A DNA stretch of 44,643 nt from Sphingopyxis sp. (GCF_016463645.1 NZ_JAEMQX010000022.1:1-44643), one strand, 5' to 3'; shown: positions 7,718-19,137, counted from the stretch's first letter. The notes: generated by a model not told the origin, from the letters alone. Program-made: numbers and translations.

Positions 7718-10696
7718 ATGAAGAAAACCAGCCTCTTGGTTCGGGGTTCCGCCCTGAGTCTTGCTTTGTTCACCGCCATGCCGGCGATGGCGCAGAGCGA
7801 AACTGCCCAAGCAGAAGAAACAGCCGAAGCCGCCGGCGACGGCGCGATCGTCGTCACCGGCTCGCGCATCCGTCGCGACGAATTCTCGGTCGCCGAGCCG
7901 ATCACCGTCGTTACCGCCGAGGAAATCACCCAGGCGGGTTTCAACAGCGCCGCAGACGCGCTGCAGAGCAACGCGGTCACCCAGGGTTCGGGTCAGATCA
8001 ACAACTTCTACGGCGGCTTCGTCACCGACGGTGGCACCGGCGCCAACACGCTCGGCCTGCGCAACCTCGGCCCGAGCCGTACGCTGGTCCTGCTCAACGG
8101 CCGTCGTCTGGCACCCGGTGGTACCCGCGGCTCGGTCCTCGCGGCCGACCTTAACGTCCTGCCGACCGCCATCGTCAGCAGCATCGAAGTGCTGAAGGCG
8201 GGCGCTTCGTCGGTCTACGGTTCGGACGCCGTCGCCGGCGTCGTCAACATCATCACCGACAACAAGCTGCGCGGCCTGAACATCGAGGGCCAGATCAACG
8301 TGCCCGAAGTCGGCGCGGGCATCGACAAGCGCATCGCGGCCTCGTTCGGTTTCGAAAGCGATCGCCTCAACATCATCGGCTCGGTCGAATATCGCAAGCG
8401 TAACAAGCTTTCGCGTAACGACGTGCCGTGGCTCGACTGCCCGATCGGCGGCTATCTGACCGGCGAAGGTACGGAATTCGGCTCGGGCGACGGCGTCGGC
8501 TTCGACGGCACCTCCTGCTTCACGCTGGACAATGGCGGTGTGACGATCAACACGCTCGGCCTTCCGACGCGTGCGGCGATCGGCCGTACCAGCGGAACGG
8601 TTGGCAATTTCAACCGCTTCGTCCCGGCTCCGGGCGTGACCACGGGACCGTTCCCGGGTTATCTGGGCGTCGGCACCTATGATCGCGACACCTTCGACCC
8701 GGCCCAGGAAGAAGAGCCGCTGATCACCGAGGCGGAAATCTACACCGGCTACCTTTCGGGTACCTACAGCACCGACTTCCTCGGCAACGCCGAAATCTAT
8801 GGCGAAGCGCTCGTCACCCGCCGCAAGTCGTCGTCGCCGCTGTATCGCCAGCTTTCGCTCGACTATGTCCAGGGCAGCCCGCTGCTTCCTGCCGATCTTC
8901 GCAATGGCGCATTCCTCAACCCGAACGAAACTTCGGGTGGCAAGCTCGTTGCGGCGCGTGGCTTCATCGGCTTCGGCCTCACCGATTCGAGGCAGCAGGT
9001 CGACTATGCCCGCGTGTCGGGCGGCATTCGCGGCGATTTCTTCCTGCCGCAGTGGCGCTATGACGCCTATGTGGGCAAATCGTGGAACGACGGTAGCTAT
9101 GAGATCGAATCCTTCCTGATCGATCGCATGGCGCAGTCGCTCGACGCGGTGGCCAATGGCGACGGCACGTTCAGCTGTGCCAGCGCTGCGACCAACCCGA
9201 ACTGCGTCGCCGCGCCGGCGCTTTCGGCCGACGTGATCGGCGGCAAGCTTCCGCAGGATTGGAAGGACTGGATCCTCGTCAACACGATCGGCAAGACGCA
9301 GTTCCGCGAAACGACCTTCGCGTTCAACGTCGACGGTCCGCTGTTCGCGATGCCCGGTGGCGACGTCCAGCTCGCGCTGGGTGCCGAATATCGCAAGCAG
9401 AGCATCAACGACCAGCCCGACGTGAACTCGCTCAACGGCAACCTGCTCGGCCTCACCGCGGCAACGCCGACGGTGGGCAAGGACAGCGTCAAGGAAGTCT
9501 ACGGCGAAATCTTCGTCCCGATCCTTGCCGACACGCCCGGCTTCTATCGCCTCAACCTGACGGCTTCGGCCCGCTATACGGACTATAAGTCCTATGGATC
9601 GGACACGACCTTCAAGATCGCAGGCGAATGGGAACCGATCCGCGGCTTCGGTCTGCGTGCAAGCTATGGCACCTCCTATCGTGCCCCGGCTCTCGCAGAG
9701 CAGTTCCTCGGCGCAACCAGCGGCTTCCTTGGCAGCACGCTCGATCCGTGCGACGACCTGCCGCCGGCCAACGAGCAGAACCCGAACGAACAGATCGTTG
9801 CGGGGAACTGCGCCTCGATCGGCCTGCCGGCGGATTTCCAGCAGACCAGCGGCATCACGACCTTCCGGGTCGGCGGGGCCGATGCCGGGCTCGAGGCTGA
9901 AACCTCGAAGAACTGGTCGGTCGGCGTCGTCATTCGTCCGGTCCTGCCCGAATCGGTCGGACAGCTTTCCTTGTCGCTCGATTATTTCGACATCAAGGTC
10001 AGCAACGGCGTTGCCGATCTCGATGCTGGGACGATCCTGAACCGTTGCTATGGCGATGCGAACTTCAACCCGAACGAAGGCTTCTGCCGCTTCGTCGACC
10101 GCGACGCGAACAATGCGCTGACCGTGACGAGCAGCTTCGTCAACCTGTCGCAGGACATTCGCAAGGGCTTCGAGTTCAACGGTCGCTATGCGCGTGACCT
10201 GTTCGGTGGTCGTTTCACGCTGAACGCCAACGTCACCAAATACACCGAACAGTCGAGCCGCCTCTTCCCCGAAGAGTTCCTGACCGACATGAACGGCACG
10301 GTGGTGAACCCCGACTGGGTGGGCAGCTTCGACGCGACGTACCGGTTCAACAACGTGACGCTGCGTTACGGTCTCGACTGGATCGACGGCGACCGCGACC
10401 GGACGTACAAGTATTTCGCCTATGACGAACTCACCGGTGTTTCGGATCCGGATCTGGTTCAGGCCTATCGCGATAACTATTATCTCGAGGCCGCGAACTA
10501 CTTCCTCCACTCGGCATCGGTGCAGTTCAACATTGCCGAGAAGTACGAGCTGACGGTTGGCGTGCAGAACCTGTTCGACACCGCACCGCCGCGCATTTCG
10601 GCCGTCGGTTACACGACGATCGGCAACGCGCCGCTCTACTCGGGTTACGACTATCGCGGTCGTACGTTCTTCATGAACGCCTCGGCCAAGTTCTGA
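7718..10696 (+). CDS. TonB-dependent outer membrane receptor
   Basis: A 992-residue outer membrane receptor that imports a substrate using TonB energy. It has a signal peptide ending AMPAMAQ, an acidic linker, then a TonB box in DGAIVVTGSRIRRDE (residues about 42-56). The plug domain carries TLVLLNGRRLAPGG and VLKAGASSVYGSDAVAGVVN (about residues 55-180). The rest is a large beta-barrel ending in a typical Phe-terminated strand (TFFMNASAKF). It belongs to the large receptor group abundant in sphingomonads and Caulobacter. No adjacent catabolic, siderophore or sugar genes reveal the substrate. It is a single-gene unit with a long leader and a strong terminator. Codon use looks highly biased to C-ending codons, as for abundant proteins. 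Confidence 0.95.
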   Translation: MKKTSLLVRGSALSLALFTAMPAMAQSETAQAEETAEAAGDGAIVVTGSRIRRDEFSVAEPITVVTAEEITQAGFNSAADALQSNAVTQGSGQINNFYGGFVTDGGTGANTLGLRNLGPSRTLVLLNGRRLAPGGTRGSVLAADLNVLPTAIVSSIEVLKAGASSVYGSDAVAGVVNIITDNKLRGLNIEGQINVPEVGAGIDKRIAASFGFESDRLNIIGSVEYRKRNKLSRNDVPWLDCPIGGYLTGEGTEFGSGDGVGFDGTSCFTLDNGGVTINTLGLPTRAAIGRTSGTVGNFNRFVPAPGVTTGPFPGYLGVGTYDRDTFDPAQEEEPLITEAEIYTGYLSGTYSTDFLGNAEIYGEALVTRRKSSSPLYRQLSLDYVQGSPLLPADLRNGAFLNPNETSGGKLVAARGFIGFGLTDSRQQVDYARVSGGIRGDFFLPQWRYDAYVGKSWNDGSYEIESFLIDRMAQSLDAVANGDGTFSCASAATNPNCVAAPALSADVIGGKLPQDWKDWILVNTIGKTQFRETTFAFNVDGPLFAMPGGDVQLALGAEYRKQSINDQPDVNSLNGNLLGLTAATPTVGKDSVKEVYGEIFVPILADTPGFYRLNLTASARYTDYKSYGSDTTFKIAGEWEPIRGFGLRASYGTSYRAPALAEQFLGATSGFLGSTLDPCDDLPPANEQNPNEQIVAGNCASIGLPADFQQTSGITTFRVGGADAGLEAETSKNWSVGVVIRPVLPESVGQLSLSLDYFDIKVSNGVADLDAGTILNRCYGDANFNPNEGFCRFVDRDANNALTVTSSFVNLSQDIRKGFEFNGRYARDLFGGRFTLNANVTKYTEQSSRLFPEEFLTDMNGTVVNPDWVGSFDATYRFNNVTLRYGLDWIDGDRDRTYKYFAYDELTGVSDPDLVQAYRDNYYLEAANYFLHSASVQFNIAEKYELTVGVQNLFDTAPPRISAVGYTTIGNAPLYSGYDYRGRTFFMNASAKF

Positions 10697-10720
10697 TCTT
10701 TCCGGATCGGACAAGAATTC

Positions 10721-10754
10721 GGGCCCCGAACGCAAGTTCGGGGCCCTTTTCTTT
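10721..10754 (+). terminator. Rho-independent terminator after the TonB receptor gene
   Basis: GGGCCCCGAAC and GTTCGGGGCCC form an 11-bp perfect stem around a GCAA loop, followed by TTTTCTTT. It starts 24 bp after the receptor stop. It is the clearest intrinsic terminator in the window. The convergent alr transcript meets the same hairpin but without a T-run on that strand. Confidence 0.93.
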
Positions 10755-10802
10755 GCTCTTCGAAAACAAGGGGTCGGGGACGGACTGCCTTCCCCGGCCT
10801 AT

Positions 10803-11849
10803 CTATACCCAGCGTCGCTCAAAGCGCGCACCCAGCCCCGTCAGCAGCTCATACTGCGAGAGGCCGCTCGCCGCGGACACCGCCGAAAGCTCATAGTCGA
10901 GCGTGAGCCAGTCGCCCTCGTCGATCGACCCGGCGTCGCTGGCGTCGAATGCGACAAGGTCCATCGACACCCGCCCGATCAGCGGCAATACGTGCCCGTG
11001 CCACGTCGCGCCGCCCGAACCGGCGTGGCAGCGCAGGTAGCCATCGGCATAACCCATGTTGGCCACGACGATGCGGCTGTCGCGCTGTGCGATCCACGCC
11101 GCGCCATAACCGACCGTTTCGCCTGCGCGGACCGTCCGCCTCTGGAGCACGAGCGCCTCGGGATGGACGACCTGCCGGAGATGTCCCCGCGCCTCGGCGC
11201 GCGGCGTGCCGCCATAGAGCGCGAGGCCGGGCCGCGTCAGGTCGAAGGCATAGTCGGCGCCAAGGCATATGCCGGCACTGTTCGAAAGGCTGTAGCGGCG
11301 CGCCGGAACCGATCGGCGGAGCTCGCGGAACGCCGCCAGCTGGCGCGCATTCTGATCGCTGTCCTCATCGGCCGAGGCAAGGTGGCTGAGCAGTGTTTCG
11401 ACGTTCAGGCCGTCGAGCGCGCCGCCGCCCGCTTCGTCGATACGCAGGCCGAGCCGGTTCATGCCCGTATCGACCATCACGTCGCAGGGGCGCCCTTCGC
11501 CCGCCTCGCGCCAGCGCGCGACCTGGTCGATGCTGTTCAGCACCGGCCGTGCCGGAAGGGTGCGCGCGGCGACCATGTCGCTCACCCCGATGCCGTGCAG
11601 CACCGAAAGCGATACGGTTTCGGGCAGCGGCATCAGCGCCGCCGCCTCCGCCCAGGTCGCGACGAAGAAGTCGCGGCATCCGGCGGCGGCGAGATGCCGC
11701 ACAACCTCGCGCGCGCCAAGGCCATAACCGTTCGCCTTGATTGCCGCGCCGCATGCGGCCGTGCCGCTTTGCGCGGCGAGCCAGCGCCAGTTGGCGACGA
11801 GCGCGTCGCGATCGAGACGGAGGCGAAGCGGGGACGGGATGGCCATCAT
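10803..11849 (-). CDS. alr: Alanine racemase
   Basis: A cytoplasmic PLP enzyme of about 348 residues that interconverts L- and D-alanine for peptidoglycan. The PLP lysine lies in AIKANGYGLGAREVV near residue 36. The second catalytic tyrosine is in the region GYGAAWIAQRDSRIVVAN, and the substrate loop GRVSMDLVAFDAS is present near the C-terminus. Two adjacent ATGs (11849 and 11846) follow GGCGGGGGA; either may be used, and the frame extends upstream without a ribosome-binding site. It is transcribed from just downstream of the MHS transporter on the same strand, 43 bp away, so the two may share a transcript. murI, the other cell-wall racemase gene, is also in this window at 42981. Confidence 0.94.
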   Translation of the reverse strand: MMAIPSPLRLRLDRDALVANWRWLAAQSGTAACGAAIKANGYGLGAREVVRHLAAAGCRDFFVATWAEAAALMPLPETVSLSVLHGIGVSDMVAARTLPARPVLNSIDQVARWREAGEGRPCDVMVDTGMNRLGLRIDEAGGGALDGLNVETLLSHLASADEDSDQNARQLAAFRELRRSVPARRYSLSNSAGICLGADYAFDLTRPGLALYGGTPRAEARGHLRQVVHPEALVLQRRTVRAGETVGYGAAWIAQRDSRIVVANMGYADGYLRCHAGSGGATWHGHVLPLIGRVSMDLVAFDASDAGSIDEGDWLTLDYELSAVSAASGLSQYELLTGLGARFERRWV

Positions 11850-11892
11850 TCCCCCGCCCCTATACGGGTTCGCCAGCCGCGCCAATGGGGTG

Positions 11893-13521
11893 TCAGCCCG
11901 CGGGCCGGGCCTTGTCCCATTGTCCCTCGACCGGCTCCTTCAGCATGAAGGCGGCGATGAGGAAGGCAACGAACACCACGCCCCAGGTGTACCAGAGCCC
12001 TGCATAGGCATTGCCCGTCTTGGCGATGATGAAACTCGCGATCAGCGGCAGGAAGCCGCCGAAATAGCCTGTCCCCAGATGATAGGGGATCGACAGCGAC
12101 GAATAGCGGACGTGCGGCGGGAACATCTCCGAAAGTAGCGCCGCGACGGGGCCATAGGTGAAACCCGACAGCGCGCTGAGCCCGAGCAGCGCGAAGAAGA
12201 TGATGGCGATGCTACCGGCGTTCGGTATCTGCTTGGCAAAGTCATAACCCATCGCTTCCAGCGCAGGCTGGAGCAGTGCGGGATCTTCGCTGGCGACCTC
12301 GCGGTCGCCGATCTTCACCGTGACGCTGTCAAAGGCGCTGCCGCTGTCGACGACAGTATAGGGTACCCCAAGCCTGGTCAGCTCGCCGAGCGTCCTGCCA
12401 CAGGCGGTTTCCTGTTTCTGGGCGAAAGGATCGAAGCTGCACTGCGATCCCGTGACGACGACCGGCGCCTTCTCGGCGGCGGCGGTCAGCGCCGGATTGC
12501 CGACGCTGCCCATCAGCCAGAAAAGCGGAAAGAGCAGCACGAGCGTCGCGGCATAGCCCCGGACGATCGGCTTCTTGCGCCCGATGCGGTCGGAGAGGCG
12601 CCCCGCCCAGATAAAGAAGCCCATGCCGGCTGCGGCGGCGACGCCGACGATGATTTCTGCCGCCGTATCATCGACCTTCATCGGCCCCTTGAGGAAGGCG
12701 AGGCCCGAGAACATCGCGGTGTACCAGATCACCGTCAGGCCCGCCGCGATGCCGAACAGCGCAATGAAGATGCGCTTCGGATTGCCCGGATAGATGAAGC
12801 TTTCCTTGACCGGATTCTTCACAATCTCGCCCTCGGCCTTCATCGCCTGAAACACCGGGCTTTCTGAAAGCTTGAGCCGCATCCACAGCGAGATGGCGAG
12901 AAGGATCAGCGAGAGGAGGAAGGGCACGCGCCAGCCCCAGCTTTCCCAGATCGCGTCGGACATCATCGCCTTGCAGCCGAGCACGACGATCAGGCTCAGC
13001 ACAAAGCCGCCGACGACGCTCGCCTGGATGAAGCTGGTATAGAAACCGCGCTTTCCGGGCGGCGAATGTTCGGCGACATAGACCGCCGCGCCGCCATATT
13101 CGCCGCCGAGCGCGAGCCCTTGCAATACGCGGAGCAGGATCACGATGATCGGCGCCGCGATGCCGATCGTCGCGGCCGACGGGATCATGCCGACGCCTGC
13201 CGTGGCAATGCCCATCAGCGTGACGGTGACGAGGAAGGTATATTTGCGGCCGAGCCGGTCGCCGAGAAAGCCGAACAGCACCGCACCCAAAGGCCGAAAG
13301 CCGAAGCCGACCGCGAACCCTGCCCAGACGAGCAGGATTTCGAGCGTCGCATTGTCGCTGGGGAAAAAGGCCTTGCCGATGATCGCCGCGAGCGTGCCGT
13401 AGATGAAGAAATCATACCATTCGAACACCGTACCCGCCGACGATGCGGCGATGACCATGCGGATGTCTTTCGCGGTCGGTTCGTAAACGGCCCCGTTTCC
13501 GGCGGCGGCGCTCTCGGTCAT
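11893..13521 (-). CDS. MHS-family metabolite:proton symporter (MFS) with enlarged periplasmic loop
   Basis: A 542-residue inner-membrane transporter with 12 predicted segments. The MFS motif GDRLGRKYTF lies between TM2 and TM3, and AGTVFEWYDFFIYG at the first helix is typical of the metabolite:H+ symporter (ProP/KgtP-like) family, which moves organic acids or osmolytes. Its length exceeds the usual 430-450 because of a roughly 95-residue hydrophilic loop between TM9 and TM10 containing two Cys (GSQCSFDPF and ETACGR). GGGGGAG precedes ATG 13521. The substrate is not predictable from neighbours. The loop may fold as a small periplasmic domain with a disulfide. Confidence 0.9.
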   Translation of the reverse strand: MTESAAAGNGAVYEPTAKDIRMVIAASSAGTVFEWYDFFIYGTLAAIIGKAFFPSDNATLEILLVWAGFAVGFGFRPLGAVLFGFLGDRLGRKYTFLVTVTLMGIATAGVGMIPSAATIGIAAPIIVILLRVLQGLALGGEYGGAAVYVAEHSPPGKRGFYTSFIQASVVGGFVLSLIVVLGCKAMMSDAIWESWGWRVPFLLSLILLAISLWMRLKLSESPVFQAMKAEGEIVKNPVKESFIYPGNPKRIFIALFGIAAGLTVIWYTAMFSGLAFLKGPMKVDDTAAEIIVGVAAAAGMGFFIWAGRLSDRIGRKKPIVRGYAATLVLLFPLFWLMGSVGNPALTAAAEKAPVVVTGSQCSFDPFAQKQETACGRTLGELTRLGVPYTVVDSGSAFDSVTVKIGDREVASEDPALLQPALEAMGYDFAKQIPNAGSIAIIFFALLGLSALSGFTYGPVAALLSEMFPPHVRYSSLSIPYHLGTGYFGGFLPLIASFIIAKTGNAYAGLWYTWGVVFVAFLIAAFMLKEPVEGQWDKARPAG

Positions 13522-13631
13522 ACACTCTCCCCCGCCCCGGTTTGCATGGGGCTTTCGCCTCTCTCTACCGGGCAAGCGGCGCCGCGCAAGCCTTCTTGGC
13601 GTAGCGTCAATCCGGTGGCAGGATGCCGACC

Positions 13632-14396
13632 ATGCAGTTCATCGACCTTTCCATCCCGATCACCAACGACGTCGTGTCGGACCCGCCGGTGATGCGCCCC
13701 AACATCACCTATATGACCCATGAAAACACATGGGAGCAGATCGCGATGTTCTTCCCCGGCCTGACGAAGGACGATCTGCCCGATGGCGAAGGCTGGGCGG
13801 TAGAGAGCCTGACGCTGAGCACGCACAACGGCACGCATATGGACGCGCCGTGGCATTTCCACTCGACGACCGATGACGGCGCGAGCGCTGCGCCGAGTAT
13901 CGACGAAGCGCCGCTCGACCTTTTCTTCCGCCCCGGCGTGAAGCTGGATTTTTCGGACCGCCCCGCCGGACATGTCGCAAGCGGCGCCGAGGTCGAAGCA
14001 GAGCTGGCGCGGATCGGGCATCAGCTCCGGCCATTCGATATCGTGCTCGTCCAGTCGGGCGCGATCTACGGCACCGACAATTTCACTGATCAGGGCTGCG
14101 GCATGGGCGCCGAGGCGACGCTCTACCTGACCGAACGCGGCGTCAAGGTCGTCGGCACCGACGCGTGGAGCTGGGACGCCCCCTTCAGCCACACCGCGAA
14201 GCGCTGGGCCGAAACGCGCGACCCGTCGATCATCTGGGAAGGTCACAAGGCCGGACGGATCAAGCCCTATTACCAGATCGAGAAGCTCACCAATCTTGCC
14301 GCCCTGCCCGCAACCGGCTGGACACTGAGCTGCTTCCCCGTGAAGATCGAGCGCGCGAGTGCGGGATGGATCCGCGCGGTGGCGCTGATCGACTAG
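13632..14396 (+). CDS. Cyclase-family metal hydrolase (kynurenine formamidase-like)
   Basis: A 254-residue protein of the PF04199 cyclase family, whose members hydrolyse formylkynurenine, isatin and similar amides in a metal-dependent way. The hallmark motif HNGTHMDAPWHF (His, Thr-His, Asp, His-Phe) is intact near residue 60, and QSGAIYGTDNF follows in the second half. An in-frame ATG at 13623 has no space for a ribosome-binding site, whereas ATG 13632 lies 8 bases after GGCAGGA. No tryptophan or isatin pathway genes adjoin it, so the substrate is open. Its stop shares CTAG with the convergent MAPEG gene. Confidence 0.88.
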   Translation: MQFIDLSIPITNDVVSDPPVMRPNITYMTHENTWEQIAMFFPGLTKDDLPDGEGWAVESLTLSTHNGTHMDAPWHFHSTTDDGASAAPSIDEAPLDLFFRPGVKLDFSDRPAGHVASGAEVEAELARIGHQLRPFDIVLVQSGAIYGTDNFTDQGCGMGAEATLYLTERGVKVVGTDAWSWDAPFSHTAKRWAETRDPSIIWEGHKAGRIKPYYQIEKLTNLAALPATGWTLSCFPVKIERASAGWIRAVALID

Positions 14397-14800
14397 AGGT
14401 TCCGTGTCGCGAGTACCCACAGGGTCCACAGGCTGAGCGCAGCGAGCGTGCCGAAGGTCGCCGCCACACCGACCTGCCGCCCGAGCGGCGCCTTGCCCGG
14501 CTCCGAAGGCGTATAGAGCCCGATCACATGTGCGACGCGGCCGATCAGGAAGATCGCGCCGATGATCATCAGCCCCATATGATTGGCGCGAACCGTCTCG
14601 AGCAGGCCGATCAGGATAATCGTGATCGGCGCATATTCCGCGAGATTGCCGTGCGCGCGGCTGGCGCTGATCAGCTTGGCATCGCCATGATCGCCGAACG
14701 CGGCCTTTACCCGCAGCCTCTGGCGTACGGTATCGATCGCGGTGACGAGCAGCAGCAACGCACAGACGGCCGCAACGAATGCGGTAACCGGTAAAGTCAT
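14393..14800 (-). CDS. MAPEG-family membrane protein
   Basis: A 135-residue, four-helix membrane protein of the MAPEG group (membrane-associated proteins in eicosanoid and glutathione metabolism). Typical features are the N-terminal helix ending in DTVRQRLRVKAAFGD, then ISASRAHGNLAEYAPITIIL with the conserved Arg-Ala-x-Gly-Asn and Glu-Tyr, and LIGRVAHVIGLY later. Bacterial homologues often have glutathione transferase or peroxidase activity, but the activity here is unproved. It begins 57 bp after the end of the pcc operon on the same strand, with AGGGGAGAGGACC before ATG 14800, so weak read-through from that operon is possible. Confidence 0.88.
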   Translation of the reverse strand: MTLPVTAFVAAVCALLLLVTAIDTVRQRLRVKAAFGDHGDAKLISASRAHGNLAEYAPITIILIGLLETVRANHMGLMIIGAIFLIGRVAHVIGLYTPSEPGKAPLGRQVGVAATFGTLAALSLWTLWVLATRNL

Positions 14801-14857
14801 GGTCCTCTCCCCTGTTTCCCGCTGGAAGACTAGCCGCGATGCGCGGTACGGGGAAGG

Positions 14858-15229
14858 TCAGAAGAGACGTGAACCGTTCGGGACCTCTCTGTCGGGGGCA
14901 AACAGGATCACCGCGCCCTCTTCATCGGCGAAGCCGAGCGTCAGCACTTCGGACATGAACTTGCCGATCTGCCGCGGCGGGAAGTTGACGACTGCCGCAA
15001 CCTGTCGCCCCGGAAGCTCTTCCAGCGCATAGCGGTCGACGATCTGCGCGCTGCTCTTCTTCACTCCGATCGCGAGGCCGAAGTCGATTTTCAGCCTGAA
15101 CGCGGGTTTGCGTGCCTCCGGAAAGGGCTCGGCCTCGACGATCGTGCCGATGCGAATGTCGACGCGGAGGAAATCGTCGAAGCCGATCGCCTCCGCCGCC
15201 GGGGCATCCTGATCGTGATTGACGTGCAT
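14858..15229 (-). CDS. csaA: tRNA-binding protein, CsaA-like
   Basis: A 123-residue OB-fold protein of the tRNA-binding domain family (as in the C-terminus of MetRS and in CsaA). The signature FLRVDIRIGTIVEAEPFPEA occupies residues 20-39. The strand pair IGVKKSSAQIVDRY and QVAAVVNFPPRQIGKFMSEV gives the rest of the fold, ending in LFAPDREVPNGSRLF. Family members bind tRNA as dimers and have been called chaperones; the physiological role is unclear. It lies 4 bp after the pccA stop, with its Shine-Dalgarno sequence inside the end of pccA, so it is the last gene of the propionyl-CoA operon. Confidence 0.88.
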   Translation of the reverse strand: MHVNHDQDAPAAEAIGFDDFLRVDIRIGTIVEAEPFPEARKPAFRLKIDFGLAIGVKKSSAQIVDRYALEELPGRQVAAVVNFPPRQIGKFMSEVLTLGFADEEGAVILFAPDREVPNGSRLF

Positions 15230-15233
15230 GGCG

Positions 15234-17240
<2,007 letters not shown>

Positions 17241-17245
17241 CGGTC

Positions 17246-17638
17246 TCAATATTCCTCGATCAAATCTTTGAGTTGCTTGGTGCGGGCTTCGGTGAGCTGC
17301 GTCTGGCATCCGCTGATCACCATCGGTTCGGCCGAGCCGCCACGCATCGTGTAGCCCTCGCTCGCGCATTGCTGGTCGCGGTACGTCAGCCATGCGCGTT
17401 GCGCCGCGAGCAGCGTATCGAAATAGCCCGGGCGGTTGTCCTGCGTACGGTCGAAGTCGGCATCGATCGCCTTCATCCGCGCCGCGGTCACCTTCCACTG
17501 GGCGTTCATCGCGGCGTCGGCGCGCTCGAACTCCTTATAGGCGCAGGCGTTGAGTTCGAACTGCGCCATCGCATTGTCGCAATCGATCTCGGGATCCTGC
17601 GCCGCCGCCGCCAGTATCAACAGGGTTGCGAACATCAT
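17246..17638 (-). CDS. LprI/DUF1311-family secreted small protein
   Basis: A 130-residue exported protein. A short signal peptide ([14 protein letters not shown]) precedes a four-cysteine helical domain: [19 protein letters not shown], then [20 protein letters not shown] and a last Cys in VISGCQTQL. This is the PF07007 family that includes the lysozyme inhibitor LprI; most members have no assigned role. The start ATG overlaps the bioB stop (ATGA, 17635-17638) and the stop is 5 bp from pccA, so it is tightly embedded in the propionyl-CoA operon. A periplasmic protein there has no obvious metabolic reason. Confidence 0.85.
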   Translation of the reverse strand: MMFATLLILAAAAQDPEIDCDNAMAQFELNACAYKEFERADAAMNAQWKVTAARMKAIDADFDRTQDNRPGYFDTLLAAQRAWLTYRDQQCASEGYTMRGGSAEPMVISGCQTQLTEARTKQLKDLIEEY

Positions 17639-18672
17639 TCGGCCGCTTCCATCTCGACCCTCTGACGCATCGGCTCTTCACTCTCCATCGGACGCAGCCC
17701 CAGCTTCGCGAACAGCGCCGCATCGGCATTGTCGCCCCGATTGCCGGTAGTCAGCAGCTTGTCGCCGGTGAAGATGCTGTTCGCGCCCGCCATGAAACAG
17801 AGCGCCTGTGTCGCTTCCGACATGCTCTCGCGCCCCGCCGACAGGCGGACCATCGATTTCGGCATGGTGATGCGCGCGACCGCGATCGTGCGGACGAACT
17901 CGATATCGTCGATCTTCGCGAGCGGGGTGTCCGCCAGCATGTCGCCGAGCACCGTGCCCTTCACCGGCACCAGCGCATTGACGGGCACGCTCTCGGGATG
18001 GCGTTCGAGCGTTGCGAGCGCGTGGATGAAGCCGACGCGGTCGGCGCGCTTCTCGCCGAGGCCGACGATGCCGCCCGAGCAGACGTTGATGCCGGCGTTC
18101 CGGACTTCCTCGAGCGTGTCGAGGCGATCCTGAAACGTCCGCGTCGAGATGATGTTCGCGTAATTCTCGGGGCTCGTGTCGATATTATGGTTGTAATAGT
18201 CGAGCCCCGCCACCGCGAGCGTCTGCGCCTGTTCCTTGCTGAGCATCCCGAGCGTCATGCAGGTTTCCATGCCCATCTGGCGCACACCCTCGATCATCTC
18301 GACGATCGCGGGCATGTCGCGGTCCTTGGGGTTGCGCCAGGCGGCACCCATGCAGAAGCGCTTCGATCCCGAATCCTTCGCCTGTGCTGCCGCCTGCAGC
18401 ACCGCGCGGACGTCCATCAGTTTGGTGGCCTTGAGGCCGCTGTCGGCGCTTTTCGACTGCGAACAATAACCGCAATCCTCGGCGCAGCCGCCGGTCTTGA
18501 TCGACAGCAATGTACAGAGCTGCACCTCGCCGCGCGCATGATGGCGGCGGTGCACTCCCTGAGCCTCCCACATCAGCTCGTCGAACGGCAGGTCGAACAG
18601 CTCGGCGATTTCCTCGCGCGTCCAGTCGGTGCGCAGCTGATCGTCCTGTTCGGCGGTTTGGGAGAGGTTCAT
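17635..18672 (-). CDS. bioB: Biotin synthase
   Basis: A 345-residue radical SAM enzyme that inserts sulfur into dethiobiotin. The 4Fe-4S cluster motif [11 protein letters not shown] uses Cys63, Cys67 and Cys70. The [2Fe-2S] and substrate segments are also visible: [37 protein letters not shown], and [20 protein letters not shown] near the C-terminus. ATG 18672 follows AAAGGGCCGACATC with a usable ribosome-binding site. bioF, bioA and bioD are absent here; only the final step of biotin synthesis is tied to the operon that encodes the biotin-dependent propionyl-CoA carboxylase, an economical supply logic. It overlaps the LprI-like gene by 4 bp. Confidence 0.95.
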   Translation of the reverse strand: MNLSQTAEQDDQLRTDWTREEIAELFDLPFDELMWEAQGVHRRHHARGEVQLCTLLSIKTGGCAEDCGYCSQSKSADSGLKATKLMDVRAVLQAAAQAKDSGSKRFCMGAAWRNPKDRDMPAIVEMIEGVRQMGMETCMTLGMLSKEQAQTLAVAGLDYYNHNIDTSPENYANIISTRTFQDRLDTLEEVRNAGINVCSGGIVGLGEKRADRVGFIHALATLERHPESVPVNALVPVKGTVLGDMLADTPLAKIDDIEFVRTIAVARITMPKSMVRLSAGRESMSEATQALCFMAGANSIFTGDKLLTTGNRGDNADAALFAKLGLRPMESEEPMRQRVEMEAAE

Positions 18673-18687
18673 GATGTCGGCCCTTTG

Positions 18688-19137
18688 TTATTTGCAGAAG
18701 CGCATCAGCGCGGCGCTGTAAAATTCGAACGGCGGCGTCTCGCCCGAAAGCGGCTCATAGCCGCCATCGGCCCAGGCACGGCGATCGGCATAGGGCACCG
18801 TCACCTCGCGGCGATCGGCGGCCCTGCCATAGTCGCCGGTGCTGTAGAGCGCGAGATCGATGTCGGCCTCCGCATCGTCGCAGTTGAGGCGGATGATCCC
18901 CTTGTTCACGAACTTGTCGCTCGTCTCGAAATAGACCTCGCGCCATGGCCCCTTCGCACTCTCAAGGCGCGCGAACCAGTCGGTGAAATAAACATCGTCG
19001 ATCTGCTGGCGATAGACATGGTCGACGGCAATGCCCGACCTGTATTCGCTTGCCCGCCTGCTCTCTTGCGCCGTTCCCGGCGACGAAAAGCCGGCAGCAG
19101 ACGCCATCAGCGCAAGAAGCGAAAGGCGCGCGCTCAT
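18688..19137 (-). CDS. Secreted protein of unknown function
   Basis: A 149-residue protein with a signal peptide ending GTAQ at about residue 24. The mature part is polar and mostly beta-like, with two Cys (LNCDDAE and the C-terminal RFCK) that could form a disulfide. A loose resemblance to the surface-adhesin E-like fold (a Cys-containing strand, an aromatic core and a final Cys near the C-terminus) is possible but not convincing. Its ATG overlaps the stop of the upstream homoserine sulfhydrylase gene (ATGA, 19134-19137), and bioB begins 15 bp after its stop, so it is translated as part of the operon. The function is unknown. Confidence 0.75.
   Translation of the reverse strand: MSARLSLLALMASAAGFSSPGTAQESRRASEYRSGIAVDHVYRQQIDDVYFTDWFARLESAKGPWREVYFETSDKFVNKGIIRLNCDDAEADIDLALYSTGDYGRAADRREVTVPYADRRAWADGGYEPLSGETPPFEFYSAALMRFCK

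Noticed and set aside
7661..10735. Reading frame of about 1024 codons on the minus strand opposite the TonB receptor gene
   Set aside because: It lacks any family pattern and crosses the terminator region. Long antisense frames are expected opposite highly expressed genes with C/G-ending codons.
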